Shown piece after piece: positions 25,112 to 33,831 of a stretch of DNA of 64,000 nucleotides. Position 1 is the first letter of the stretch. Each line of letters opens with the position of its first letter. Made by a program: the position numbers and the translations under genes. The notes below the pieces were generated by a model. That model did not search any database, had not been told where the DNA came from, and worked only from the letters and a program-made list of their open reading frames with translations. This stretch comes from Aeromicrobium sp. Sec7.5 (GTDB taxonomy: Bacteria; Actinomycetota; Actinomycetes; Propionibacteriales; Nocardioidaceae): NCBI RefSeq assembly GCF_036867135.1, contig NZ_JBAJIJ010000003.1, positions 62,001-126,000 on the forward strand, given 5' to 3'.

Positions 25112-26596
25112 ATGAACGCACCGCACGATCCGTTCGGCGAGGACGCTCCGCGCCCCGCCACCGACCACGAAACCGCCTCGCCGTCCACCCCTGACGCGCC
25201 GAGGGTTCACGACGCGAGCGCCGCCGACAGCGTCCCGACGCGGAGCATCGACGCGAACGTCGTGCCCCCGCCGCCGCACGACGGCTCCGGCGAACCGCCG
25301 GTCGACCCCGCCAGCGCGGGAGCCCCGGCCACGACGTCGGTGCTGCCGGCCGGGTCCGTGGTGCCCGCGGCCCTGTCCACCGACACCCGGAGCGAGGGCG
25401 TGCCCCCGTCGGACTCCGGCTCGCACCTTCCTCCGGCGAACCCGCCCGCACCGCACGAGGACTCGTCCTCGGCCAGCAGCGGCGGCTCGGGACGCGGACG
25501 ACGCGTCGGCAAGGCCGTCGGCGTCGGTGTGCTCGTCGCGGTGATCGCGGCCGGCGCGGGCTACGGCGGCGCCGCCCTGCAGGGCACCAACGACAACGGC
25601 ACCACGGTGCCCGACAGCACCTCCGCCCTCGACGTCCCCGCCTCCGACGTCGAGCCGGCGCCGCAGGGTGACGTCGAGAAGATCGCGGCCGAGGTCATGT
25701 CGTCGGTCGTGCAGATCAACGTGCGCAGCGGTGACGAGGGCGGCTCCGGGTCCGGGGTCGTGCTCAGCTCCGACGGCGAGATCCTCACCAACAACCACGT
25801 GGTCGAGACCGCGGCCGAGGACGGCACCATCACGGTCGCGTTCAGCGACGGCACCAACGCCGAGGCCACGATCCTGGGTCGTGACCCCGTCACCGACCTG
25901 GCCGTCATCAAGGCCGACGGCGTCTCGGGTCTCAAGCCCGCCACGCTGGGCAGCTCCGCCGACCTGCGTGTCGGCCAGGACGTCATCGCGATCGGCTCGC
26001 CGTTCGGGCTGGAGAGCACCGTCACCACGGGCATCGTGAGCGCGCTCAACCGTCCGGTCGAGTCCAGCGACGCCTCGGGCGAGAACGCCACGGTGTTCCC
26101 CGCCGTCCAGACCGACGCCGCGATCAACCCCGGCAACTCCGGCGGCCCGCTGATCGACATGTCGGGCAACGTCATCGGCATCAACTCCGCGATCCGCACC
26201 AACTCGAGCGCGTCCGGCTCGATCGGTCTCGGGTTCGCGATCCCGGTCGACCTGGCGCGCAACGTGGCCCAGCAGCTCGTCGAGGGCAAGACGGTCGAGC
26301 ACGCCCGCATCGGCGTGACCGTCACGCCCGCCACGGAGGAGGACGAGCTCACCGGCATCGGCGCCGAGATCCGTGAGGTCGAGGACGGCGGCGCCGGTGA
26401 CGACGCGGGCCTGCAGGCCGGCGACATCATCACGGCGCTCAACGGCATCCCGGTCGCGAGCTCGAGCGCGCTCGTCGCGTCGGTGCGCGGTCACCAGCCG
26501 GGCGACGTCGTGGAGATCACCTACCTGCGCGACGGCAAGACCGAGACGGCCGACGTCACGCTCGACTCCGACGGCGGCGAGCTCTCCGAGGAGTGA
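25112..26596 (+). CDS. pepD: HtrA/PepD-like membrane serine protease
   Basis: A 494-residue protease. A long disordered Pro/Ser/Asp-rich cytoplasmic part (1-130), one membrane segment (about 134-156), then an extracytoplasmic trypsin-like domain with His229 (TNNHVVE), Asp262 (DPVTDLAV) and Ser343 (GNSGGPL), and a C-terminal PDZ domain (about 405-490). This is the design of mycobacterial PepD/HtrA proteins that deal with misfolded envelope proteins and feed back on MprAB. It lies 19 bases after mprB and is closed by a hairpin terminator. Confidence 0.92.
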   Translation: MNAPHDPFGEDAPRPATDHETASPSTPDAPRVHDASAADSVPTRSIDANVVPPPPHDGSGEPPVDPASAGAPATTSVLPAGSVVPAALSTDTRSEGVPPSDSGSHLPPANPPAPHEDSSSASSGGSGRGRRVGKAVGVGVLVAVIAAGAGYGGAALQGTNDNGTTVPDSTSALDVPASDVEPAPQGDVEKIAAEVMSSVVQINVRSGDEGGSGSGVVLSSDGEILTNNHVVETAAEDGTITVAFSDGTNAEATILGRDPVTDLAVIKADGVSGLKPATLGSSADLRVGQDVIAIGSPFGLESTVTTGIVSALNRPVESSDASGENATVFPAVQTDAAINPGNSGGPLIDMSGNVIGINSAIRTNSSASGSIGLGFAIPVDLARNVAQQLVEGKTVEHARIGVTVTPATEEDELTGIGAEIREVEDGGAGDDAGLQAGDIITALNGIPVASSSALVASVRGHQPGDVVEITYLRDGKTETADVTLDSDGGELSEE

Positions 26597-26632
26597 CCCT
26601 CACCCGTTCGCACCGTGAGCGGACCGCGGACT

Positions 26633-26657
26633 GGCCCGATCTCGACGAGATCGGGCC
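26633..26657 (+). terminator. Hairpin terminator of mprA-mprB-pepD
   Basis: GGCCCGATCTCG followed after one base by its exact complement, giving at least a 10-bp stem with a short loop, 37 bases after the pepD stop. Confidence 0.75.
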
Positions 26658-26702
26658 GTCCTGCGTCTGTCGGGTGTCGGTGCCCCTCACTAGCGTGAGC
26701 CC

Positions 26703-27641
26703 GTGACGTCCCCCTCGCCCTCCACCACCTCCCCCTCCACCGGCATCGCCGCACGCGACCTCTCCGTCGGGGCCCTGGCGGTCACGGTGGTGCTGTGGGC
26801 GTCGGCGTTCGTCGGCATCCGCGCCGTCACCGACACGTTCGACCCCGGCCCCCTGGCCCTCGGCCGGCTCCTGGTGGGAGCGGTCGCGCTCACCGCGCTG
26901 GTCCGGCCGTGGCGATTCCCGCTGCCGCACGGTCGCACCCTCGGCCTGGTCGTGGTCTACGGCGTCATGTGGTTCGGCGCCTACAACGTCGTGCTCAACG
27001 CCGGCGAGACCTACCTCGACGCGGGCACCGCGGCCCTGGTGGTCAACGTCGGCCCCATCCTGATCGCCCTGTTCGCGGGCTGGTTGCTGAAGGAGGGGTT
27101 CCCGAGGCCGCTGCTCGCCGGCATGGCCGTCGCGTTCGCCGGGGTGGCCCTCATCGCCGTCAGCACCCGCAACGGCGACGGCGTCGAGACGGCCAGCGCG
27201 GCCGGGGTGCTGCTGTGCCTGGCCGCCGCGGTGCTCTACGCCGTCGGCGCACTCACGCAGAAGCCCACGCTCGCCACGGTCTCGCCAGGGATGTCGGTCT
27301 GGATGGCGTGCAGCATCGGTGCGGTCGTCTGCCTGCCGTACGGGCCCGAGCTCGTGTCGGAGGTCGGCGACGCCGGCACGACCGACCTGGTCTGGCTCGT
27401 CTACCTCGGGGTGTTCCCCACCGCGATCGGCTTCACCACGTGGGCCTACGCGATGCGGCGACTCACCGCAGGGCAGGTGGCCTCCACGACCTACCTGGTG
27501 CCGGTCGTGGCCACGGGCATCTCGTGGGTCCTGCTCGGCGAGGTTCCCGCGGCCCTGGCGTTCGCCGGCGGCGCGCTCTGCCTCGCGGGCGTCGGCATCA
27601 CCCGGTGGCGACCGCGCCGCACCGTGCCGACCCCTGCCTAG
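26703..27641 (+). CDS. EamA/DMT-family transporter
   Basis: A 312-residue ten-helix EamA protein. It has LWASAFVGIRAVTDTFDPGPLALGRLL in its first repeat, the most common start of DMT exporters, and TTWAYAMRRLTAGQVASTTYLVPVVATGISWVLLGE in parts in the second. A Ser/Thr/Pro-rich cytoplasmic start precedes helix 1. Substrate unknown. GTG start. Its 3' end overlaps the 3' end of the convergent anthranilate synthase gene by four bases. Confidence 0.85.
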   Translation: MTSPSPSTTSPSTGIAARDLSVGALAVTVVLWASAFVGIRAVTDTFDPGPLALGRLLVGAVALTALVRPWRFPLPHGRTLGLVVVYGVMWFGAYNVVLNAGETYLDAGTAALVVNVGPILIALFAGWLLKEGFPRPLLAGMAVAFAGVALIAVSTRNGDGVETASAAGVLLCLAAAVLYAVGALTQKPTLATVSPGMSVWMACSIGAVVCLPYGPELVSEVGDAGTTDLVWLVYLGVFPTAIGFTTWAYAMRRLTAGQVASTTYLVPVVATGISWVLLGEVPAALAFAGGALCLAGVGITRWRPRRTVPTPA

Positions 27642-29545
27642 CGGCCGACGAGGTCCAGCACGAGCTCGCGCAGGATGCCGAAGCCGTTCTGGGTCAGCAC
27701 CGACTCGGCGTGGAACTGCACGCCGCGGTAGTGCGGGCCCGCGATCAGGTGGATGTCGCCGGTCGGCTCGTCGCGCTCGACCGTGACGCCGGCCGGCAGA
27801 CCGGCATCGGGCACCCGGGCCACGAACGTGTTGTAGAAGCCCACCGTCTCGGGGCGCCCGAGGACCTCCAGGCGGCTCTGCGTCCCCTGGAACACGATGT
27901 CCTTGAACACCAGGTCGAGCCCGATCCGGTGGGCGAGTGCCTGGTGGCCCAGGCACACCGCGAGGAACGGTCGCTCCGTGGCGAGCAGCTCGTCGACGAC
28001 GCCGTGGATCACCGAGATCTTGGGGTCGTCGACATCGCGTGGGTCGCCGGGGCCCGGGCCGACCACGACGAGGTCGTAGCCGTCGAGCGCGCCGGGGGCG
28101 TAGGCGTCGTGGCGCACGACGTCGGTCGTCATGCCGAGCACGCCGAACACGTGCGACAGCATGTTGACGAAGTCGTCCTCGCCGTCGAGCACGACGACGC
28201 GCTTGCCCTGGAGCGTCGCCTCGGGTGCGGCGCCGGACTGGTCGGTGAGCCAGAACTGGCTCAGGCGCTGGTTGCGGGCGCCCAGCGCGATGAGCACGTC
28301 GTCCTCGCGGGTGAACGCGTCGTAGCCCTCGGTCGCCGCCGGCGCGGCGTCGACCAGGCCGAACGCGCTGAGGATGCCACCGGCCTTGGCCCACGTCTCG
28401 GCGGTCTCGTAGGCGGGGTCGGAGTCGCGCACGAGCGTGGCCCCGGCCGTGACCTTGAGCCGGCCGTCGACGCTCACGTCAGCCGTGCGGATCAGGATCG
28501 GCGCGTCGGCCCGCTGGCCACCGTCGGCGTCCCGGCCGATCAGCGCGGCGACGGAGGCGTAGTACCCGCGTCCTCCGGGCTCGTAGCGCGAGATCAGCCG
28601 GCAGGCGTTCTCGACGGGGCTGCCCGTCACCGTGGCGGCGAACATCGAGTCGCGCAGCACGTCACGCACGTCGCGGTCGGTACGGCCCGAGAGGAGGTAC
28701 TCGGTGTGCACCAGGTGCGTCATGGGCTTGAGGTAGGGCCCGAGCACGAGGCCGCCCTCGTGGCAGATGTCGCACATCTGCTTGAGCTCCTCGTCGACGA
28801 CCATGAACAGCTCGTAGATCTCCTTCTCGTCGCGCAGGAAGTCGAGCAGCGCGGTCTTGCGCTCGGTGTGCGTCTCGAGACCCCGGAGTCGGAACGTGCC
28901 GCTGATGGGGTTCATGCGGACCTCGCCGTGCTCCACGCTGACGTGCCGCTCGGGGCTCGCGCCCACGAGGTAGCGGTCGCCCGTGAAGATGCAGAACGTC
29001 CAGAAGGCGCCGCGCTCGCGCTCGAGCAGCCGGCGCAGCACCGTGAGCGCCTCGGCGTGACCCCACGACTCCAGCTGCGCGCGGTAGTGGCGGCCCACGA
29101 CGAGGTTGGCACCCTCGCCCTGGCCGATCTCGTCGTCGATGATCTGCCGCACGACCTGCGCGTAGTCGTCGTCGCTCGTCTCGAACCCACCGCGGTCGGC
29201 GAACTCGACGGGCACGTCGGGCAGCTGCTCGAGCAGCTCGGCGAGGCTGATCTCGACCTGCAGGTCGGCACGGATCACGCTGAGGGGCGTGCCGTCCTGG
29301 CGCGCCTCGTAACCGCGCTCGCGCACCTGCGCGAACGGCACGAGCACGAGGTGGTCCCAGGTGGGGCCGGCAGGGGTCCCGGGCCCTGGGCGGGGAATGG
29401 TGGAGTCACCCTCCACGACCGGGACGTCGGCGAGCGACTCCACGTCGAGGCGCGGCCCGCCGATCAGCGTCACGGTGTCGGCCTCGCGCGAGCGGATCAG
29501 GGCGAAGGCCGGCTGGGCCAGGAGCTCGTCCAGCAGTCGGGTCAT
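27638..29545 (-). CDS. trpEG: Fused anthranilate synthase (TrpE-TrpG type, PhzE-like layout)
   Basis: A 635-residue fusion. The chorismate-binding part (about 1-420) contains NPISGTFRLRG, DSMFAATVTGSPVENACRLI, and GRGYYASVAALIG; the glutamine amidotransferase part (about 445-635) has Cys531 in VCLGHQALA and the His612/Glu614 pair in QFHAES. It would make anthranilate from chorismate and glutamine. PhzE-type aminodeoxyisochorismate synthases share this order, but the Trp-Trp leader peptide and hairpin upstream argue for tryptophan supply. No other trp or phz gene is near. Confidence 0.87.
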   Translation of the reverse strand: MTRLLDELLAQPAFALIRSREADTVTLIGGPRLDVESLADVPVVEGDSTIPRPGPGTPAGPTWDHLVLVPFAQVRERGYEARQDGTPLSVIRADLQVEISLAELLEQLPDVPVEFADRGGFETSDDDYAQVVRQIIDDEIGQGEGANLVVGRHYRAQLESWGHAEALTVLRRLLERERGAFWTFCIFTGDRYLVGASPERHVSVEHGEVRMNPISGTFRLRGLETHTERKTALLDFLRDEKEIYELFMVVDEELKQMCDICHEGGLVLGPYLKPMTHLVHTEYLLSGRTDRDVRDVLRDSMFAATVTGSPVENACRLISRYEPGGRGYYASVAALIGRDADGGQRADAPILIRTADVSVDGRLKVTAGATLVRDSDPAYETAETWAKAGGILSAFGLVDAAPAATEGYDAFTREDDVLIALGARNQRLSQFWLTDQSGAAPEATLQGKRVVVLDGEDDFVNMLSHVFGVLGMTTDVVRHDAYAPGALDGYDLVVVGPGPGDPRDVDDPKISVIHGVVDELLATERPFLAVCLGHQALAHRIGLDLVFKDIVFQGTQSRLEVLGRPETVGFYNTFVARVPDAGLPAGVTVERDEPTGDIHLIAGPHYRGVQFHAESVLTQNGFGILRELVLDLVGR

Positions 29546-29587
29546 GGTGCTTCCTCACGGATTCGCCCGGGGCCCGGACGTGAAGAA

Positions 29588-29619
29588 CGCCCAGCCCCGG
29601 TGCGAGGGGGGTCTGGGCG
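29588..29619 (-). terminator. Attenuator hairpin in the trpEG leader
   Basis: On the minus strand CGCCCAG-A-CCCC pairs with GGGG-CTGGGCG around a nine-base loop and is followed by GTTCTTC. It lies between the Trp-Trp leader peptide and the trpEG start, as a transcription attenuator should. Confidence 0.7.
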
Positions 29620-29639
29620 CGTACGACAGCAGTCCTCCT

Positions 29640-29672
29640 CTACGGGAGGGGCCACCACCGACGATCAAGCAT
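29640..29672 (-). CDS. trpL: Trp leader peptide
   Basis: A ten-codon frame on the minus strand reads MLDRRWWPLP and stops at TAG, 95 bases before trpEG. Two adjacent Trp codons sit right before the attenuator hairpin. No ribosome site precedes it, but a -10-like TAGTCT ends seven bases before the ATG, so the mRNA may start at the ATG itself. When charged tRNA-Trp is scarce, ribosomes should stall at the two Trp codons and prevent the hairpin. The exact antiterminator pairing is not worked out. Confidence 0.7.
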   Translation of the reverse strand: MLDRRWWPLP

Positions 29673-29734
29673 GGAGCAGAGACTAGCGGATCCCCCCTGC
29701 AGCTCTCGGCGTGGTCGATTGCCAGACTGACGCC

Positions 29735-30934
29735 ATGGACATCGACGTCGACCTGATCCGCCGCGACCTCGCGCAGCTCGTCAGCATCGACTCCGTCGGC
29801 GGGTCCGAGGGCGAGGTCATGGCCCAGCGCTGGAGCGCGGCCACCCTGCAGGGCCTGCGGCTCGACGTCGACCTGTGGCGCATCGACCTCGACGAGATGC
29901 GCGCCGACCCCGACTACCCCGGCGAGGAGGTCGAGCGTGAGGAGGCCTGGGGGTGCGTCGGTGTCTCCGGCGAGGGCACTCCGGCTCTGGTGCTGAACGG
30001 GCACCTCGACGTCGTGCCCTCGGGCGATCCGGAGTCGTGGACCGGCGCCGACCCGTGGCACCTGCACGAGGACGACGGCGTGTGGTTCGGGCGCGGCGTG
30101 TGCGACATGAAGGGCGGGGTCGTCGCGATCATCGCGGCGGCGCGGGCCGTGGCCGATGCCGGCGTCGAGCTCGTCCGGCCCTTCGCGGTGCACACCGTGA
30201 TCGGTGAGGAGGACGGCGGCGTGGGCACGTTCGCGACACTGCGCCGCGGGCACACCGGCGACGCCTGCCTGATCGCCGAGCCGACGGCCCACCAGGTCGT
30301 GGCGGCCAACGCCGGTTCGCTGACGTTCCGCGTCGAGGTCCCCGGGCACTCCACGCACGGCTCGATGCGACCCACCGGCACCAGCGCGATCGACGTCTTC
30401 GAGGCGGTGCACCGGGCGATGCGCGAGCTCGAGGCGCGCCGCAACACCGCCCCCCCGGAGCCATTCACGGGCGTGCCGTGGCCCATCAGCGTCGGCATCC
30501 TGCGCGCGGGCGAGTGGGCCAGCACCGTGCCGGACCTCGTCGTGGCCGAGGGACGCCACGGGGTGATGCCGGGCGAGTCGTTCACCGAGGCGAAGGCTGC
30601 GTTCGAGCAGGCCGTGAGGCACGCCGACCACCTGTTCCTGCGTGAGAACCCCGCCGTCGTCACGTGGCCCGGCGGCCACTTCGCGGCCGGCGCGCTCCCC
30701 GGGAGCCATCCGTTCATCGGTGAGGTCTCGGATGCGCTCGGCACCTCGCCCGAGGTCGTCGGCGCCCCGTACGGGTCTGACCTGCGCCTCTACCAGGCGG
30801 CCGGCATCCCCACGGTGCAGTACGGCCCCGGTGACATCCAGCACGCCCACGCGGTCGACGAGCAGGTCAGCATCCACGACGTTGTCACCGCCGCCGAGGC
30901 CTACGCCCGCCTGATCCTCACCCGCTGCACCTGA
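29735..30934 (+). CDS. M20-family metallopeptidase/deacylase (ArgE/DapE/ACY1-like)
   Basis: A 399-residue M20 enzyme. Zinc ligands and catalytic residues are visible: LNGHLDVVPSG (His and Asp), CDMKGG (bridging Asp), VIGEEDGG (catalytic Glu and ligand Glu), IAEPT, and the C-terminal His in GPGDIQHAHAVDE. The dimerisation domain lies between (about 190-300, including GHSTHGSMRPTG). Such enzymes remove acyl groups from amino acids or succinyl-diaminopimelate; which one cannot be told. ATG 29735 is used; it diverges from the trp leader with about 60 bases between. Confidence 0.88.
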   Translation: MDIDVDLIRRDLAQLVSIDSVGGSEGEVMAQRWSAATLQGLRLDVDLWRIDLDEMRADPDYPGEEVEREEAWGCVGVSGEGTPALVLNGHLDVVPSGDPESWTGADPWHLHEDDGVWFGRGVCDMKGGVVAIIAAARAVADAGVELVRPFAVHTVIGEEDGGVGTFATLRRGHTGDACLIAEPTAHQVVAANAGSLTFRVEVPGHSTHGSMRPTGTSAIDVFEAVHRAMRELEARRNTAPPEPFTGVPWPISVGILRAGEWASTVPDLVVAEGRHGVMPGESFTEAKAAFEQAVRHADHLFLRENPAVVTWPGGHFAAGALPGSHPFIGEVSDALGTSPEVVGAPYGSDLRLYQAAGIPTVQYGPGDIQHAHAVDEQVSIHDVVTAAEAYARLILTRCT

Positions 30935-30957
30935 CCCCCCGGCTGCCCCTCGGGGAT

Positions 30958-31030
30958 CGGGCGGTGAGTTACGCGCAGTTCGCTACGACGGGCGGTGAGC
31001 TGCGCGCAGTTCGTTGACCGTGAACTGCGC
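30958..31030. repeat. Two direct 25-base repeats plus inverted arm, left of the nuclease gene
   Basis: Units at 30958-30982 and 30989-31013 both start CGGGCGGTGAG and end GCGCAGTTCG, with a period of 31. GCGCAGTTC at 31004-31012 is inverted at 31022-31030. A third copy of the unit overlaps the stop codon of the gene at 31128-32081. The rest of the 193-base gap holds TGTGGAC-N9-GTCCACA (31053-31075) and no gene. Confidence 0.8.
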
Positions 31031-31127
31031 CTGACCCACCGCTCCCGCGGATTGTGGACAGCGGATCCGTCCACAGAGCCAGAAGTCAGGGACGCCCGGT
31101 GACATCGGCTCGTGGTGACGTGCTGGG

Positions 31128-32081
31128 ATGCCGTCCCGACACGTGGTGCCCGCACCGCTCGCTCATCGACCCTTCACGCCCGAGGAGGCCGCGGCGCACG
31201 GGGTGACCCGACACGTGCTTCGAGGGGCGTCGTACCGGCGTCTGTTCCCTCGTGTCTGGGTGCACGTCGACCACGTCATGACGACCGGCGACTGGATCCT
31301 CGCGGCGCATCTCACGCTCCCGCGAGATGCGCGCCTGACCGGTATCACCCGGGTGCAGCAGCTCGGGCTCGACCACGGGTCTCAGTTTCCGCTGCACTTC
31401 GTCGTCGCCCGTGACCACCACATCGCGACCGACGGCATCATGCTGCACCGCACGGATCGCATGCCGTTCGCAGACGATCTCTCCGTCGTTCCCACCGCCG
31501 CCTTCATCGCCTACTGCTCCGAGGCCACCGTGCTGGACGCCATCATCGTCGGCGACTGGCTCCTGCGCGAGGACCACATCACTCTGCCCGGATTGCTCGA
31601 GCTCGCCCGGCACGACCACTGGCGTCACGGATCCGCCCAGGCGGTCTGGATCGCGCCCTACCTCGATGCACGGTCGGCGTCACCCGGCGAGTCGGAGCTC
31701 CGGGCTTCCGCCGTCTTCGCCGGCCTGCCCGCACCGGAGCTGAACGTCCCGCTCACGATCCGGGGCCGCACCGTCATCGTCGACCTGGCTTGGCTCCTTT
31801 GGAAGGTCATCGTCGAGTACGAAGGCGCGCACCACCAGGCCGACCGACGCCAGTATCTCCATGACATCGACCGCTACGGCCTCCTGCGCGTCATCGGTCT
31901 GGACTACCTCCAGGTCACCAAGGAACAGATGCGCAACATCATCGCCGTGATCACCAAGTTGCACGCCGCGCTCGTCGCTGGCGGCTACCCGGGCCCGGCA
32001 CCCCAGTTCGGTCGTCACTTCCGCCGGCTCTACGGCCGCATTCCTGCCGCGCCAACACCCCGCGCCGTGCACGGGCGGTGA
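31128..32081 (+). CDS. AbiEi-like N-terminal region fused to DUF559/Vsr-like nuclease domain
   Basis: A 317-residue protein of a family frequent in actinobacteria. The N-terminal half (about 1-160) resembles AbiEi antitoxin-like winged-helix proteins (FTPEEAAAHGVTRHVLRGASYRRLFPRVWV in pieces). The C-terminal half is a DUF559 endonuclease-like domain with Glu190 (GESELR), Asp219 (VIVDLAW) and Glu230/Glu232 (VEYEGAHHQ), the arrangement of PD-(D/E)XK folds. No toxin gene is adjacent. It appears less GC-biased than its neighbours, and both sides carry the same 25-base repeat, suggesting acquisition or movement as a unit. Its true role is unknown. Confidence 0.8.
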   Translation: MPSRHVVPAPLAHRPFTPEEAAAHGVTRHVLRGASYRRLFPRVWVHVDHVMTTGDWILAAHLTLPRDARLTGITRVQQLGLDHGSQFPLHFVVARDHHIATDGIMLHRTDRMPFADDLSVVPTAAFIAYCSEATVLDAIIVGDWLLREDHITLPGLLELARHDHWRHGSAQAVWIAPYLDARSASPGESELRASAVFAGLPAPELNVPLTIRGRTVIVDLAWLLWKVIVEYEGAHHQADRRQYLHDIDRYGLLRVIGLDYLQVTKEQMRNIIAVITKLHAALVAGGYPGPAPQFGRHFRRLYGRIPAAPTPRAVHGR

Positions 32082-32159
32082 GTGGGGCGCAATTCGAGAC
32101 CCACGAATGACGCCCGGGCCACCGCCCCGCCACACGAACGGCGCGTATCTCACCGCCCG
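32072..32159. repeat. Third 25-base unit and inverted end, right of the nuclease gene
   Basis: A unit starting CGGGCGGTGAG at 32072 overlaps the stop codon of the nuclease gene; the same 11 bases recur inverted at 32149-32159 (CTCACCGCCCG). The copy is related to the two direct units at 30958-31013. Confidence 0.78.
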
Positions 32160-32175
32160 CCCTACGCAGCGGGGG

Positions 32176-33831
32176 TTACTCGACGGTGTCGGGGCCGACG
32201 GGCGGGGCGTCGGTGGGCGAGTTGTCCGGGTCGACGGGGGCCTTCTCGGCGACCACGTCGGCGAGCGTGACGTAGTCCTGCGGCGTGATGGTGCCGCCGG
32301 GCGCGATGTCGACGATCTGGAGACCGACCGGACGACCGTCCTCGAACGTCACGAGCGTCATCTGGGCCTCGCGGCGCAGGCCCGTGCCGAGCGCGAACGC
32401 GTAGATCGCGCCGCCCGTGGTGCCCGTCGTGAGGGTGACGGTGGGGTTGCCGTCGTCGCTGATCACGACGTCAGGGCCAACCTGGCGGTGCAGGTGCCCC
32501 GAGAGGATCAGGTCGACGCACCCCGACTGCGCGAGATCGCGCGCCGACGCGGAGCTGTGCACCAGGGCGACCGCCACCTCGCCGTCGTCGCAGGCCGCCT
32601 CGGTCAACGCCTCGTCCTGCTGCTTGATCGCGGAGATGTTGTCGTCCTCGTCGCCCGTGTAGCCCTTCGTGAGGCCCGACGACCGGGGGTCGCTGTCGCC
32701 GATGAACCGGACGCCCTCGATCGTCGTCGGCTCGCCCTTGAGGAGCTGGAAGCCCATGTCCTCCATGTGATCGGCGATGTTGGAGCCCTGGTCGTGGTTG
32801 CCGGCGACCGCGACGATCGGCAGGTCGTCGAACTCGCGCGCGAGGGAGTTGATGCTGAACTCCTCCCACGAGGCCCCGTTGGAGGTGTCGTCGCCGAGGT
32901 CGAGCAGCATCGAGGCCTCGGCGTTGTCGGCGATCTGCCGGGCCGTGGGATCGATGGCGACGTTGTCGTGACGATCGGTCACGACGAGCGCCACGGTCTG
33001 GCCCTCGTCGGGGGTGCGGACCTCGACGTCCTTGGCGGTCTCGGCCAGCTTGTCGAAGAACGTGTTCGACTCCTGGTAGGTCCGGATGGCGCCCTCGATG
33101 AGCGACTCTCCGCTGCGCAGCGCCGCACCGTCGGAGACCTCGAGCCGCTCGATGCGGGGGTCGCTGGGCAGGTCGGGGAACACCTCCTCGAGGCTGACCC
33201 AGTCGACGTCGCGGTCGACCGAGCTGGGATCGGAGCGGTCGGCCACGACCAGACTGCCCACCACCACGACACCGACCGTGATGACGGCCAGCACCCGACG
33301 GGGCTGGGGCTGACGCGCCCCGGCGAAGATCTGCCCGCGACGCTCGCGTCCGATGCAGACCCACCCGGTCACGAGGACGGCCGCCAGGGCCACGGCCACG
33401 CCCGTGCCGCGCACGGCCGAGTCGATCCACATCTCGCGCATCGCTGCCTCGACGGCCGCGATCTCGCCCTCGGGCTGCGAGGCGATGACGGCATCGCGCG
33501 CAAGCAGCTCGTCGAGCGAGGCGACGTCGGCGTCGCCGAGCTGGATGCGGGCACCGATGCCGAACCGCGGGTCGTCGAGGGGCACCTTCACGAGCGGGAG
33601 CAGCGGGCCGAAGTCGGCGATGATCTCGCCGGAGTAGTCGGGCCGCAGGATGGCCTGGTGCGCCCCGATCGAGATGGATCGCTCGGAGGACTCGAACGTG
33701 CTGCGCGCGACCATCAGACCCACCGGGACCACCACAGCGAGCAGCACCAGGAGGGCGACCAGACGCGACATCACCGACCGCGGGACGGGACGTCGGAACT
33801 GGGGTCGTCGAAGTGTGGGCCTGAGTCTCAC
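32176..33831 (-). CDS. Membrane-bound metallophosphoesterase
   Basis: A 551-residue protein: basic N terminus, TM helix at about 23-44, an extracellular segment of about 100 residues, TM helices near 150 and 185, and a large calcineurin-like phosphoesterase domain. Metal motifs are TDRHDN (DxH), DLGDDTSNG (GD), AVAGNHDQG (GNHD), LVHSSA and SGHLHRQ (GHLH). The catalytic part probably faces outside. GTG start at 33831 has a GGAGGA site and overlaps the helicase stop by four bases (GTGA), so the two are translated together. Substrate unknown. Confidence 0.87.
   Translation of the reverse strand: MRLRPTLRRPQFRRPVPRSVMSRLVALLVLLAVVVPVGLMVARSTFESSERSISIGAHQAILRPDYSGEIIADFGPLLPLVKVPLDDPRFGIGARIQLGDADVASLDELLARDAVIASQPEGEIAAVEAAMREMWIDSAVRGTGVAVALAAVLVTGWVCIGRERRGQIFAGARQPQPRRVLAVITVGVVVVGSLVVADRSDPSSVDRDVDWVSLEEVFPDLPSDPRIERLEVSDGAALRSGESLIEGAIRTYQESNTFFDKLAETAKDVEVRTPDEGQTVALVVTDRHDNVAIDPTARQIADNAEASMLLDLGDDTSNGASWEEFSINSLAREFDDLPIVAVAGNHDQGSNIADHMEDMGFQLLKGEPTTIEGVRFIGDSDPRSSGLTKGYTGDEDDNISAIKQQDEALTEAACDDGEVAVALVHSSASARDLAQSGCVDLILSGHLHRQVGPDVVISDDGNPTVTLTTGTTGGAIYAFALGTGLRREAQMTLVTFEDGRPVGLQIVDIAPGGTITPQDYVTLADVVAEKAPVDPDNSPTDAPPVGPDTVE

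Noticed and set aside
27638..29545. Phenazine biosynthesis (PhzE) gene
   Set aside because: No other phz genes are present, and the upstream Trp-Trp leader with hairpin indicates tryptophan control.
31053..31075. Pair of DnaA-box-like words (TGTGGAC/GTCCACA) suggesting an origin
   Set aside because: Only two imperfect boxes and no dnaA, dnaN or AT-rich region nearby.
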